Translations under genes and position numbers: made by a program
Notes under the pieces: generated by a model
Databases searched by the model: none
Told to the model about the DNA's origin: nothing
Seen by the model: only the letters and a program-made list of their open reading frames with translations
In this document: piece by piece, positions 54,821-64,000 of the stretch
How the letters are laid out: every line of letters begins with the position of its first letter
Numbering within the stretch: the first letter of the stretch is position 1
From: Pohlia nutans
Taxonomy: Eukaryota; Streptophyta; Bryopsida; Bryales; Mniaceae
Assembly (NCBI GenBank): GCA_022496805.1
Contig: CM040092.1
Coordinates: 13,162,113-13,226,112, forward strand
Length of the DNA: 64,000 bases
Direction of reading: 5' to 3'

Positions 54821-57800
54821 GGACTGTGCGGCTGGACATCTCAACATCCAAAAATAATCCAGGTCCCTTCCTCTCAGCTCAACCTTCAGATTGTTTTATG
54901 GTACCTTTACATTTTGGTATTCAAGAACTTCAAGTTAATGCTTTATTAGACTCGGGTGCATCTGCTTGCTTCATAGATGAAGAATTTACCAAGCTTCACA
55001 ATATTCCTCTTGTGAAGAAACCAAAGCCTGTCCATGTAGAGGTCATAGACGGACGACCATTGTCTTCGGGCAATGTTATCCATGAAACTAAACCGTTGAA
55101 GATACGTCTTGAAAACCATGAGAGCAACATTATGTTTAATGTTATCAAGACCCCTTCATGTCCTGTCATTTTGGGACTATCTTGGCTTGATAGATATAAT
55201 CCATTAATAGATTGGAAGTTGCGAAAAGTAACATTTCCAACAAACTCCTTGAAGGTGGAATCTGCCAAGACAATGTCTAGAAACAAACCTTTGTTTATAG
55301 GTGCAAGGGCTTTTATGAAGGAAGCCAAGCAAAATACACCTTTTGTCATCTTTGCTACTCCGACTCGTAAAAATGCGACTCCAACTTTCGTTATTCCAAA
55401 GCAGTATGAAGGATTCAAAGATGTCTTTGAAAAGAAAAATGCTGACATGCTACCAGAACATCGACCCTACGACTGTGCTATAGATCTTCATGAAGGAATG
55501 CAACCACCTTTTGGCCCAATCTACAACTTATCGCAAATAGAGTTGGCAGAATTGCGGAAGTATATTGACGAAAATCTAGCCAAGAATTTTATTCGTCACT
55601 CAAAGTCGTCAGCTGGGGCACCGATTTTGTTCGTGAAAAAGAAGGATGGCTCTCTGCGAATGTGCGTGGACTATCGAGGCCTCAATAAGATAACTAAGAA
55701 AAACCGTTATCCGTTACCTTTGATTTCTGGTCTCTTGGAGCAGCTCGGACGTGCAAAGATCTTTACGAAAATTGATCTTAGGGGAGCTTACAACCTCGTA
55801 CGAATCAAGGAAGGAGACGAGTGGAAGACAGCTTTCCGTACAAGGTATGGCCATTTTGAATATAACGTCATACCTTTTGGCCTTACCAATGCTCCGGCTG
55901 TTTTCCAACATATGATGAATGACATTTTTCGGGAGCACCTTGACGACTTTGTTGTCATCTATCTGGATGACATTCTGATATTTTCGAAGAACGAAGAAGA
56001 ACACAAGAAGCATGTTTGTTTGGTTCTTGAGAAACTACAAGAACGAGGACTCTACGCGAAGTTGGAAAAGTGTCTATTCCACCAAACGGAGATGGAATTT
56101 CTAGGGTTCGTTGCAACTACGGATGGCTTGAAGATGGACCCCAAGAAGGTGGAAGCAATTGTATCCTGGGAGGTTCCGAAGACAGTTAGAGACGTACAAT
56201 GTTTTCTTGGCTTTGCTAACTTCTATCGGATCTTCATCAAGAATTATTCTCGAGTCGCTGCTCCACTCACTTGGTTGACTTGTAAGGACAAGCTCGAATG
56301 GGGACCTCAAGCAGAAAAGGCATTCCAAGATCTTAAGACGACGTTTACTACGGCTCCAATCTTGGTACACCCTGACTTTGCAAAGGCCTTCTATTTGGAA
56401 ACTGATGCTTCGGATTTTGCTTTGGGAGCCGTACTTTCACAGATGGGCGAAGACAGTAAGCTCCATCCAGTTGCGTTTTATTCTCGGAAGTTCTCTGCCG
56501 CTGAAATCAACTACGAAATCCACGATAAGGAACTCCTTGCTATAGTGGATTCTTTCCAAGAGTGGCGACACTTTCTCGAAGGCGCTGCGCATCCGGTGAC
56601 CGTATATACGGATCACAAGAATTTAGAGTACTTCATGTCGGCTCGAGTCCTGAATCGACGTCAAGCTCGGTGGAATATGTCGTTGTCGCGATTTGACTTT
56701 GTTATCACCTATCGGCCTGGAAAGCAACAAGGACTATCCGATGCATTATCGAGGAGATTGTATATGGCGCCTAAAGCTGGAGAAGCAGCGTTTGATCAAC
56801 AATGCGCTACATTGTTGAAATCGGAGCATTTTAGAATTTGCACTGCTGTCGTACCAATTGATGCGGACTTCCTCAACCAGGTACGTACTGCAACAATTGA
56901 AGATTTTGTAGCTCTTGAGATCAAGAAGTGTGCCGATAATGACACGTTCAAGGTAAAGGGAGATCTTTTGTATTTTGAAGAGCGACTGTATATTCCAAAG
57001 GGACCAACACGACTTTGAGTTCTCCAATCTCGCCACGACTTTCCAGCAGCAGGTCATTTTGGATACAACAAGACATTGGAGCTTATTTCGCGAGACTTTT
57101 GGTGGCCCCAAATGTGGAAGGATGTGAAGGAGTTTGTCCTCTCTTGTGATATTTGTTCAAGGTCCAAGAACCCTAGGCATCGCCCCTATGGACTTCTACA
57201 GCCATTGCCTATTCCGCATCGACCATGGTCTTCAGTTTCCATGGACTTCATTACGGACCTGCCGCCTTCAAACTCGTTCGACAGCATCTTTGTTGTGGTG
57301 GATCGGCTCACAAAGATGGCGCACTTTATTCCTTGCAAGAAGACATCGTCAAGTGAGGACACAGCAAGATTCTTTCTTGATAATGTATATCGTTATCATG
57401 GTTTGCCAGATGATATTGTATCGGATCGAGGAACTCAGTTTGTTTCCAAGTTCTGGAGATCTCTTTTTGAGATATTGAAGGTGGATATCAAGCTTTCTTC
57501 GGCTTTTCATCCTCAAACCGACGGTCAGACAGAACGGGTGAATCAAGTCTTGGAGCAGTATCTACGTTGCACCATCAACTACCAGCAAGACGATTGGACC
57601 AAGTATCTACCGTTTGCCGAGTTTGCTTACAACAACACCCTTCATGCGTCGACTCAACAAACACCGTTTTTTGCCAATTATGGATACCATCCAAAGCTCG
57701 ATTTGTTAAATCCAGTAGCAAATAACAACCCGGCAGCAGAAGGCTTTGCGAAGCAGCTGTCGGAACTTCAAGCTACGTTGAAACTTCAATTACGGACCGC

Positions 57801-58296
57801 CCAAGAATCTTACAAGAGGACCGCAGATAAATTCCGGAATGAGGCACCTACTTTCAAGATTGGAGATAAAGTATGGCTTCTCCGACGGAATATCAAGACT
57901 AAACGACCGTGTGATAAGCTGGACTACCGCAGATTAGGACCATTTGTCGTCCAGAAGCAAATCAATCCCGTGGCTTACCGTCTGGAGTTACCAGCCGTTA
58001 TGAAGGTACATCCAGTCTTTCATGTCTCTTTATTGGAGCCTTATCGAGAATCATTTTTCCCTGGAAGAGTGCAAAGTCCGCCACCTAGCATTGAAATTAA
58101 GAACCACGAGGAATACGAGGTCGAAAAGGTGCTAGATTCACGACGAAGGTGGGGCAAGTTGGAGTATCTTGTTCATTGGTACGGCTACGATATTAATGAG
58201 CGAACGTGGGAGCCAGCCGAAAATCTTACAAATGCGCCGCAAAAAGTACAGGAATTTCATCAACGATATCCTGATAAACCGAAGCCATCTCGATGA
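54739..58296 (+). pseudogene. pol: pol: protease, RT, RNase H, integrase, chromodomain; one in-frame stop
   Basis: One frame runs 54,739-58,296, broken once by TGA at 57,016-57,018. Protease has LLDSGASACFID (DSG at codons 71-73). Reverse transcriptase has the YLDD active site at codons 408-411. RNase H has ETDASDFALGAVLSQ and YTDHKNLEYF. Integrase has an HHCC finger (about 57,031-57,160) and the catalytic triad: Asp at 57,244, Asp at 57,424 and Glu at 57,532, the last two 36 codons apart as in D,D-35-E. A GPY/F module (LGPFVVQKQ) follows. The chromodomain (about 58,108-58,240: [33 protein letters not shown]) reads histone marks to guide integration. The TGA lies at the start of the integrase finger and fits a single transition at a CpG. 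With it present, integrase is not made from the same polyprotein. Confidence 0.93.
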
Positions 58297-58331
58297 TAGC
58301 TTTTTTCTCAAGTTTCTTTAGACAAGAGTAT

Positions 58332-58346
58332 AAAAGGAGGGGAGGA
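58332..58346 (+). other. internal polypurine tract
   Basis: AAAAGGAGGGGAGGA sits between pol and the extra frame. It could act as a second plus-strand primer site or be chance. Confidence 0.4.
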
Positions 58347-58433
58347 CACTACCTAAAACTCATAGTTGATGTTGTTATTTTCTCTAAGATAGAATAGAGT
58401 TTTATTCAAGTAGTCATAGTTTGGTCTGCAGTC

Positions 58434-58787
58434 ATGGATAGTCAAGAGATAGATAGTATACCAGTCGTGTCATCTCAACCAACGAACCCACGAAGGCGAC
58501 CCCGAGATGAAGAACCGCCTGTACCACGACGACGACGAAGGATACCAAGCAACCGATCGCTGGTGATTGTATTCGAGGTAGAGCCTGCTTTCAATGGTCT
58601 ACCAGAAGGCGTGTTTGCAGGACAATTTCACAATGAAGACACGGAAGTTCATGCCTGGTCAGAAGTGGAAGGCGTGGGCCACTACCGTTGGCTTCAAGGA
58701 CCAATGAACCACCTACCTCGTGAACAACAATTGGAGTTCATTGCAGACGTCATGCGACAAATCTTCATTTTTTTACGATGGTATTGA
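58434..58787 (+). CDS. extra ORF of the Ty3/Gypsy element, unknown function
   Basis: 117 codons in sense between pol and the 3' LTR. The N-terminus is proline- and arginine-rich with two basic clusters (RRRPRDEEPPVPRRRRR), resembling a nuclear-localisation or nucleic-acid-binding segment. The rest is acidic to aromatic (FNGLPEGVFAGQFHNEDTEV, HAWSEVEGVGHYRWLQGP) and ends FIFLRWY. No family is recognised. It starts 137 bp after the pol stop and is unbroken, despite the stop in pol, so recent constraint is plausible. It may be a captured host sequence or an element-specific accessory protein. Confidence 0.6.
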   Translation: MDSQEIDSIPVVSSQPTNPRRRPRDEEPPVPRRRRRIPSNRSLVIVFEVEPAFNGLPEGVFAGQFHNEDTEVHAWSEVEGVGHYRWLQGPMNHLPREQQLEFIADVMRQIFIFLRWY

Positions 58788-58823
58788 CCGGCGACAACAT
58801 TGCTTCTCGGAGACCTCGAAGCT

Positions 58824-58837
58824 AGAAGGAGAGGTGA
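58824..58837 (+). other. polypurine tract at the 3' LTR
   Basis: AGAAGGAGAGGTGA directly abuts the 3' LTR, the expected place of plus-strand priming. Confidence 0.65.
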
Positions 58838-59228
58838 TGTCACGGACATACATTAGAAACTTCTAGAAGATTCCTTGAAGATTCTATAGAATATTCTTTA
58901 AAGATTCTTTTAGAAGGTTCTGGAAGATTCTTAGAATATTCTTAGTATATTCTAATAGATTCTAAGAAGCTGCTCGAGAAGCTTCCTGGTTAGTGGAAGT
59001 TGTTTGAGAAGCGTCCTAGTTCACAGAAGTAGCTCGAGAAGCTTCCTATCCAGTAGTATATATAGGAGTCGAGGCTGAAGGGTTCTTCAGTCTCGACAAC
59101 GCATTTCTTAGAGCTCTAGCTCACCTCTCTTGGTGTTGTTTGTGTACTCATCTGATCAATTTAGTTCTTGCATGTTCTCTCTGAACTTCTTGTTTAGATT
59201 TATTGTGTGTATTTCCGTGTCCGTAACA
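58838..59228 (+). repeat. 3' LTR
   Basis: 391 bp, matching the 5' LTR except at about three positions by eye (for example CTTCAGTC against CTTCAATC, and ATCAATTTAG against ATCAATCTAG). Confidence 0.95.
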
Positions 59229-59233
59229 GCGAG

Positions 59234-59735
59234 GATGTCTCGCATGATCAACGCGAATGTCCTCTTCAACATCCGAACTGATGTCTTTGCAAATGTCTGT
59301 CTGAATGTTGACATGAATGCCACTGATGTCCAACCTAACATCCACCAGAACATCTGCACTCACAATGGGATCGCTGTCTCTGACGTCCACAGTGACATTG
59401 TAGAAAACATAAGCAATGTCCATCGTGACAACACACGAATATTTCGGTGATACCTTGGGTCCTTCCGTGCGAAGTATCAAGTCACGGTCAGACGTTTCTG
59501 TGAACGCTGCACGATGCTACCAACTGTAACACCTGCGACGCTATTGAAGATGATTCCGCCGACATCCACCTTGACATTGACCCACATCTTGGTGGTCGAG
59601 AATGGTGTCATCTTCTAGGCGAGGATGTCTCGCATGATCAACGCGAATGTCCCCTTTAACATCCAAAGTGATGTCTCCGTAAATGTCTGTTTGGATGTCC
59701 ACGTGAATGCTACTAATGTCCAAACGTAAGCAACG
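59234..59735. repeat. continuation of CACTA subterminal repeats
   Basis: Resumes the GATGTC pattern after the Ty3 element. Two units begin GAGGATGTCTCGCATGATCA (59,231 and 59,620), about 390 bp apart. The 52,820-52,873 sequence is the broken preceding part. Confidence 0.85.
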
Positions 59736-59739
59736 TCCA

Positions 59740-61140
59740 TAATATTTTTGATGCAGTCATTGTTTTCTGACAAATGTACTTCATTTGTAATGCTATTTTT
59801 ATAATTTAAACTTCAAGCTTCTTGTGCATATAGAATTTTAATTATTATACTTTCCGCAATTTTTGGATTAATTAAAAATATTTTCTAACTATACTATGTT
59901 TTACTTAATATTGACATCATTTGGTATGGAGGCATTTTAAACATATCAAAGAATATTTGAATAAATATGAAATCATTATAGTAATTTATATAAGATTTTA
60001 TACATAAGAATTCAGTTGAAATTGCAAAATATTAGATACCAAGCACAATATGGAGATTTGCATGGTATGGTTCACTATATTGAGGGAATTCAGAGTTGTG
60101 AATTATCATGCCTTTTGGTGCATACTTGCGCACATTGTGCATTTCATTGAAAAAATAACTTTTAATCCCCTTTAAATAATATTTAGAAATATTACAATGA
60201 AAAATGAAGTGAACTAACTTTTAAATTTATGTATTTATTAATGATAGAATTAAATCTTAGTTTGTCTAAATGATTTAATCTTGAAGATTTTGAGTATAAA
60301 AACTCCCATTCTAATACCACTTTGAACAATATAGTTAAACTTTGAATGTAAATATAGTTCATGTTTGGTTCTATATTTGAAAATTTGAAAATACTCCCAC
60401 TTGAAAAAATTTGTTATAAAGGAAATTCAAAAAAGAAATCCATCAAAAAAGTATTTTAGAAATAGAGAACAATTTTTGGTAACATGTATTTTAAAATTAA
60501 AAATTCAATAATTTGGAAAAACTTGGAAAAATGTGGAACATATTTCTCTTCACATATTTCTAAATTGGAATAATTTATAACTGAAAATTCCATCAACAAC
60601 CTTCTTTTCTCTTTCATAATTTCTGTGTGCACTTTTGCAGTACACCAAGGCACTAATATTTTACATAAACATTAATTTGGATTGCATGTTTGTTATTTTT
60701 TACCTCTTTTTTTGGCATTGGTAGAAGACATCACTTAGTTGAAGTAGTTCAAATTTTTTTAAACTTCTACCACCAATTTCTATTTATGAAGTTCTAAAAG
60801 ATTAAAAAGAAGAGCAAAGTTGTGCATTCTGACAAACAAGTTGGTGAACCATACCATGCAAACACCCATACTCATCATTGAACTTTCATCATGTTCATTA
60901 CAATGTTTTAAAAAAACAAAAAACTTAGGTACTTTCAAAAACTTCATATTTCTTAATATACTTAAAAGCATTTAGACGCAAGTGTAAGATGTTTTGTTTG
61001 TCTAAAAATAAAATTGTGCTTCTATTAGATTTTATTTGATTAGAAACTTGTATAAATTTCTTTTAACACATTTTTAGACAAGTAAAACGTTTTTAAAAAA
61101 GCAAGACGTCTCAGTAATATAAAGTCTTTAAGTTTATGTG
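59740..61140. other. AT-rich segment within the putative CACTA element
   Basis: No coding potential or repeats recognised. Either intronic or internal filler DNA, or a separate old insertion. Confidence 0.4.
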
Positions 61141-61194
61141 AGTACAAGATGAATTCAAAAATTACAGTCAATAGCCAACATTGGAACGTTTGGA

Positions 61195-61300
61195 AGGACA
61201 TCAATGATGACATCCAGCTGTCCATGAAGATGTCTAAGAGACGTCCGTGATGTCCATGACGTCCCTGCGAACATCTGCTGGGATGACTTTCATCGAGTTC
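61195..61300. repeat. GAYRTC repeat cluster
   Basis: GACATCAATGATGACATCC, AAGATGTCTAAGAGACGTC and GATGTCCATGACGTCC keep the motif of 50.7-52.7 kb. Confidence 0.75.
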
Positions 61301-61709
61301 ACTGGATGAACAGAGGCCGCTAGGGTTAGCTGCCGCAGCTATAGTTAGGTCATGAGACCTTTAAGTGGAATTAGAGGCTTGCACAAAGCTCATTTTTGCC
61401 TTCATTTTTCCAAGAAGTTAGAGTTTAGAGTGTAGAGGTTCTCAAAAGTGTTTTCATCTATTTTTAGAATGATTGTAAACTATATTAAGAGAATAGTAGT
61501 TGTAGAGAGAGCCATGGAACATGCACTGCTTGAGAGATGGGTGTGCAACATTAAAAGGTTTTTCTTTTTCTCTCTGAGCGGACACAAGTGAGGATGCTAC
61601 GCCACCTTGGAGGCGTGGCGACAACGTCAAGGTCGGGGGGCGGGCAACTTGATGAAGAAATTGGTGTTAGTGGATTTCGAAGGCATCCTGTATGACACTA
61701 TGAAGAAGG

Positions 61710-61975
61710 TGTTGTTGTAGAAGAAACCCTAAAACTTGTAGTATTTGATTTGTTGTGGAAGAAACCCTAAAACTTGTAGTATTCGATTTGTTGTGGAAAA
61801 AACCCTAAAACCTGCAGTATTTGATTTGTTGTAGATGAAACCCTAAAACTTGTAGTATTTGATTTGTTGTAGAAGAAACCCTAAAACTTGTAGTATTTGA
61901 TTTGTTGTGGAAGAAACCCTAAAACATGCAGTATATGATTTGTTGTGGATGAAACCCTAAAACTTGTAGTATCCT
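61710..61975. repeat. 38-bp minisatellite, seven units
   Basis: GAAACCCTAAAAC starts at 61,723, then 61,761, 61,799, 61,837, 61,875, 61,913 and 61,951, an exact 38-bp period. Each unit continues TTGTAGTATTTGATTTGTTG. The third unit has A for the initial G. Confidence 0.97.
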
Positions 61976-61989
61976 AATGACTTAGGTAT

Positions 61990-63200
61990 CCTATTATATG
62001 CAGCGCAAATGCACAAACTCTGTGAGGCAGCGCTCGTCAAGCTGCTGAGCAATTCTTGATGCATGTTGTTCCAGTCTTGATGCAGAAGGTATTGCACAAG
62101 GAAGTGCAGCTGCTGGCTAAAGACTTGGATCCCAGACACAACTGGCAAGGGCGGTCGCGGCTGCAAATGAGCAATTTTTCAAGCGGGTGTAACCAGGTAT
62201 GGCCTTCATGTTCGTGGCACGCACCATATATTTACAGCATAGATGTTACCAGAGATGTCATTAGCAATGTCACCAGAGATGTCATCGGACATGGCACCAA
62301 AGATATCATCAGAGATGTCACCACAGTTGTCAACATAGATGTTACTAGAGATGTCACTAAAGATGTTTGGGCTGGATGTCTGCGCCTGAATTCCTAATTC
62401 TAGAGCCCTGTGTTCTATGTTCAATGGTGATGAAGAATGTGGTCAAGACCGTGAGCCATTTTAAGCATTTGTGGATGTTGTGAGGCTTGCTGCAATGTGC
62501 CTTCTCGCACCTTTACATACTGCGGCAATTACTGTTATGCAGACATTAGCAACATTGACGTGTTGTGCGTGACGTCCCACACAGCGTCGACGAACACCAG
62601 AGACGTCCACTTGGGCATCCGTTATGACATGTGGCAGATTTAAATACAACACAGTGTTTTGAACTGACAAGGATTTATTATATTTTGGAATTGGAAATCA
62701 CGTCACTTGATAGCTTCTTTTGTATGCCGTGCTACTGTAATGTCCTGGTATGTATATATGACTTTGGCAGTACTGATTGAATGGCCTACGTTGTGCTCGC
62801 AGATTTGGAGATGAAGGAGAAGGGCGCTGGGAGGCTTATAGACAAAATGTGGTTTCAGAAAATCGTCACAAAGACCCTAATCAATGTTCGTTTTTGACTG
62901 GGGCGGTTGATCGACAGGAACACACCTAAACCCCCTGAACAGACGTCTGAGCAATGGAACGACCTCATCGCCATGCGGGCGACTGAGTTGGCAAAGAAGA
63001 CGTTGGCGCACATGCGCTCAATCTCAAAGCGCAAGGCATCGAAGGTTTGATTCCAAATGCACAGTCTCCGTGAGGCGGCGCTCGTGATGCTGGTTATCCA
63101 TTCCTCATGCATGTTGTTGCACTCTTGATGCCACTGTTGGACTTTCCCTTGCAATGTTTGTGCATGTTGTTCTAGTGTTGACGCATGCTGTAGCAGTCAG
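61990..63200 (+). pseudogene. degenerate CACTA internal coding region (Ptta/En/Spm-like)
   Basis: On the plus strand 62,932-63,048 reads TSEQWNDLIAMRATELAKKT followed by LAHMRSISKRKASKV and a stop. This resembles the W-(x)n-K-S-NR segment of plant En/Spm accessory (Ptta) proteins. Just upstream another frame reads RFGDEGEGRWEAYRQNVVSE. Blocks near 62,005-62,110 and 63,050-63,150 repeat each other (TGTGAGGCAGCGCTCGTCAA against CGTGAGGCGGCGCTCGTGAT). Stops and frame changes prevent a full gene model, and introns may be involved. The family assignment is tentative. Confidence 0.4.
62238..62372. repeat. 12-bp tandem repeat of AGATGTCAYYRN type
   Basis: About eleven consecutive 12-bp modules (AGATGTCACCAG, AGATGTCATCGG and variants), the same period as the left-end array. 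Confidence 0.93.
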
Positions 63201-63219
63201 TGTCTCACATGTTTCTGTG

Positions 63220-63600
63220 GACGTCTGAAAGAACGTGAAGATGTCTCAGCCAACATGCTGGACGTCCCCACTGATGTTGACGTTGACAGTGAGAGCACCT
63301 ACAGCAGCAGCAAGGGCGATGCTGCTTCTGACATTTTGTCTCATCGCCTTTATGTTTGATAAACAGCGTGTGGATGTAATTTGTATGCACGTCATTGTAG
63401 TAAAGTATACGACTTCAACGACAACCGTACTAGACAAAGATCAATGAAGAGGTGCAGAAGGAATTCCAACGGCTGTAGGAAGACAGAGATAGCGCAGAGC
63501 TAGATATCCCCAAAGACATCCCCAATGTTGATTTGACATCTCCAATGTTGTATGAAATGTCCAAGGGGACGCCACAGATGTTTAGTGTACAACTTGAAAA
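63220..63600. repeat. GAYRTC repeat cluster, inner right part
   Basis: GAAGATGTCTCAGCCAACATG, GACGTCCCCACTGATGTTGA, AAAGACATCCCCAATG and ACATCTCCAATG keep the motif. No CACTA terminus follows before the window end. Confidence 0.65.
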
Positions 63601-63609
63601 GAGACATCC

Positions 63610-64000
63610 CGGCATTGATGGAGTAGGAGTCCCAGTACTGGAGTAGGAGCACTGTCTCTGCTGAAGGATCAGGGCTTTGCAAATACACTAGTCAGTCGAA
63701 CCGGGTGCAGTAATAGGACATGGGCGGCCCAACGACACTGTAGCATTGATATATAGTAGGGGACAATGTAATTCTCAATTGAAGTGGTCATGAAAATCGT
63801 TTGAATCGCATATTTTGGGTGTTGTCCATGTGCAGACTAGGAGGATGGCCGATGATATTTGACAGGCTCGCAAATGCACGGATAGCTAGTGGACGGCATT
63901 GGAGCGAGGACACTGCAATTGGCGGTATACAATGTCTCTAAGTGCGGTGCGCAAAGACGTCAGGACTGTGTCAGAGAACGGTAATGTACAGCAGCGATTT
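63610..64000. other. window end, nothing recognised
   Basis: No TIR, gene or repeat boundary was seen; the CACTA element probably continues. Confidence 0.4.

Larger units (their letters stand above)
52874..59228 (+). mobile_element. Ty3/Gypsy chromovirus, complete with LTRs
   Basis: Two 391-bp LTRs (52,874-53,264 and 58,838-59,228) start TGTCACGG and end CGTAACA. The 5-bp TSD GCGAG flanks the element (52,869-52,873 and 59,229-59,233). Between them lie a repeat-containing leader, gag with a CCHC knuckle, and pol in the order protease, reverse transcriptase, RNase H, integrase, chromodomain. An extra reading frame follows before the 3' LTR. By eye the LTRs differ at about three positions, so the insertion is recent. 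Pol has one in-frame TGA. The protease and gag wording recalls Sushi-type and fungal chromoviruses. Confidence 0.96.
50728..64000 (+). mobile_element. left part of a very large CACTA (En/Spm-like) element
   Basis: It begins CACTATAAGAAACCAGCG, a typical CACTA terminus, and runs directly into dense GATGTC/GACATC repeats. Such subterminal transposase-binding repeats characterise En/Spm elements. The same repeats recur at 59.2-59.7, 61.2-61.3, 62.2-62.4 and 63.2-63.6 kb. A coding scrap resembling the Ptta/En/Spm accessory protein family lies near 62.8-63.05 kb. The matching right terminus (ending TAGTG) is not in the window, so the element either extends past 64,000 or is truncated. A Ty3/Gypsy element is inserted at 52,874-59,228. 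Whether everything to 64 kb belongs to one element is inferred from the shared repeats. Confidence 0.65.

Noticed and set aside
61710..61975. Regular 38-bp repeats as a CRISPR array
   Set aside because: Units are head-to-tail without distinct spacers, and the genome is that of a plant.
61710..61975. CCCTAAA-like units as telomeric sequence
   Set aside because: Only one telomere-like core per 38 bp. No run of the 7-bp telomere repeat occurs in the window.
1..64000. tRNA, rRNA or snRNA genes
   Set aside because: No cloverleaf boxes, rRNA signatures or snRNA motifs were recognised by eye. A covariance-model scan would be decisive.

Overview
The window reads as nuclear DNA of a land plant with a large, transposon-rich genome. 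The evidence is one spliced membrane-protein gene with large introns, a plant-specific S-protein homolog, a fragment of a plant ethylene-receptor gene, Stowaway/Tourist/CACTA-type MITEs and a chromodomain Ty3/Gypsy element. No bacterial, organellar, rRNA or tRNA gene was recognised. The Gypsy element looks more like Sushi/fungal/Tcn1-type chromoviruses than the usual seed-plant clades, which would fit a non-seed or early-diverging plant. That is an inference; the species cannot be named from the sequence.

Only two apparently intact host genes are clear. One is a choline-transporter-like (CTL/PNS1, PF04515) gene on the minus strand at 32.9-36.4 kb, in three exons that splice to 567 codons. The other is a single-exon secreted S1/SPH-family protein on the minus strand at 43.3-43.8 kb. 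The last CTL exon and its surroundings are duplicated 18.6 kb downstream in the same orientation (13.0-14.9 kb), with an unbroken reading frame.

Layout: 0-2.3 kb holds simple repeats, a broken hAT-type transposase and one arm of a foldback element. From 2.4 to 12.5 kb is a series of elements flanked by TTAA. From 13.0 to 14.9 kb is the duplicated CTL 3' end. From 15.4 to 17.5 kb is a four-element nest. From 17.6 to 21.5 kb is a Mutator-like element with long terminal inverted repeats that carries an ethylene-receptor GAF fragment (Pack-MULE). From 22.2 to 23.8 kb a 1.1-kb hairpin foldback is nested in a TTAA element. From 24 to 32 kb is sparse. Then come the CTL gene, more TTAA elements (38-41 kb), a minisatellite, the SPH gene and several MITEs (41-48 kb). 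From 50.7 kb to the window end is the left part of a very large CACTA (En/Spm-like) element with GAYRTC repeats at 12-bp spacing. It is interrupted by a young 6,355-bp Ty3/Gypsy chromovirus (52,874-59,228, TSD GCGAG).

The most striking theme is a set of at least ten unrelated-looking element families, named here TTAA-1 to TTAA-10. Well-preserved copies are flanked by TTAA and begin and end with CCCCTAA-like inverted repeats. All carry a short perfect or near-perfect palindrome that starts 14-18 bp inside only one end. Four families also share a TTATAAAATG box 40-51 bp inside the opposite end. In these entries strand + means box end left and hairpin end right. TTAA target sites with CCC termini suggest piggyBac-type mobilisation; no transposase for them is visible in the window. 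All identity and TSD calls were made by eye.
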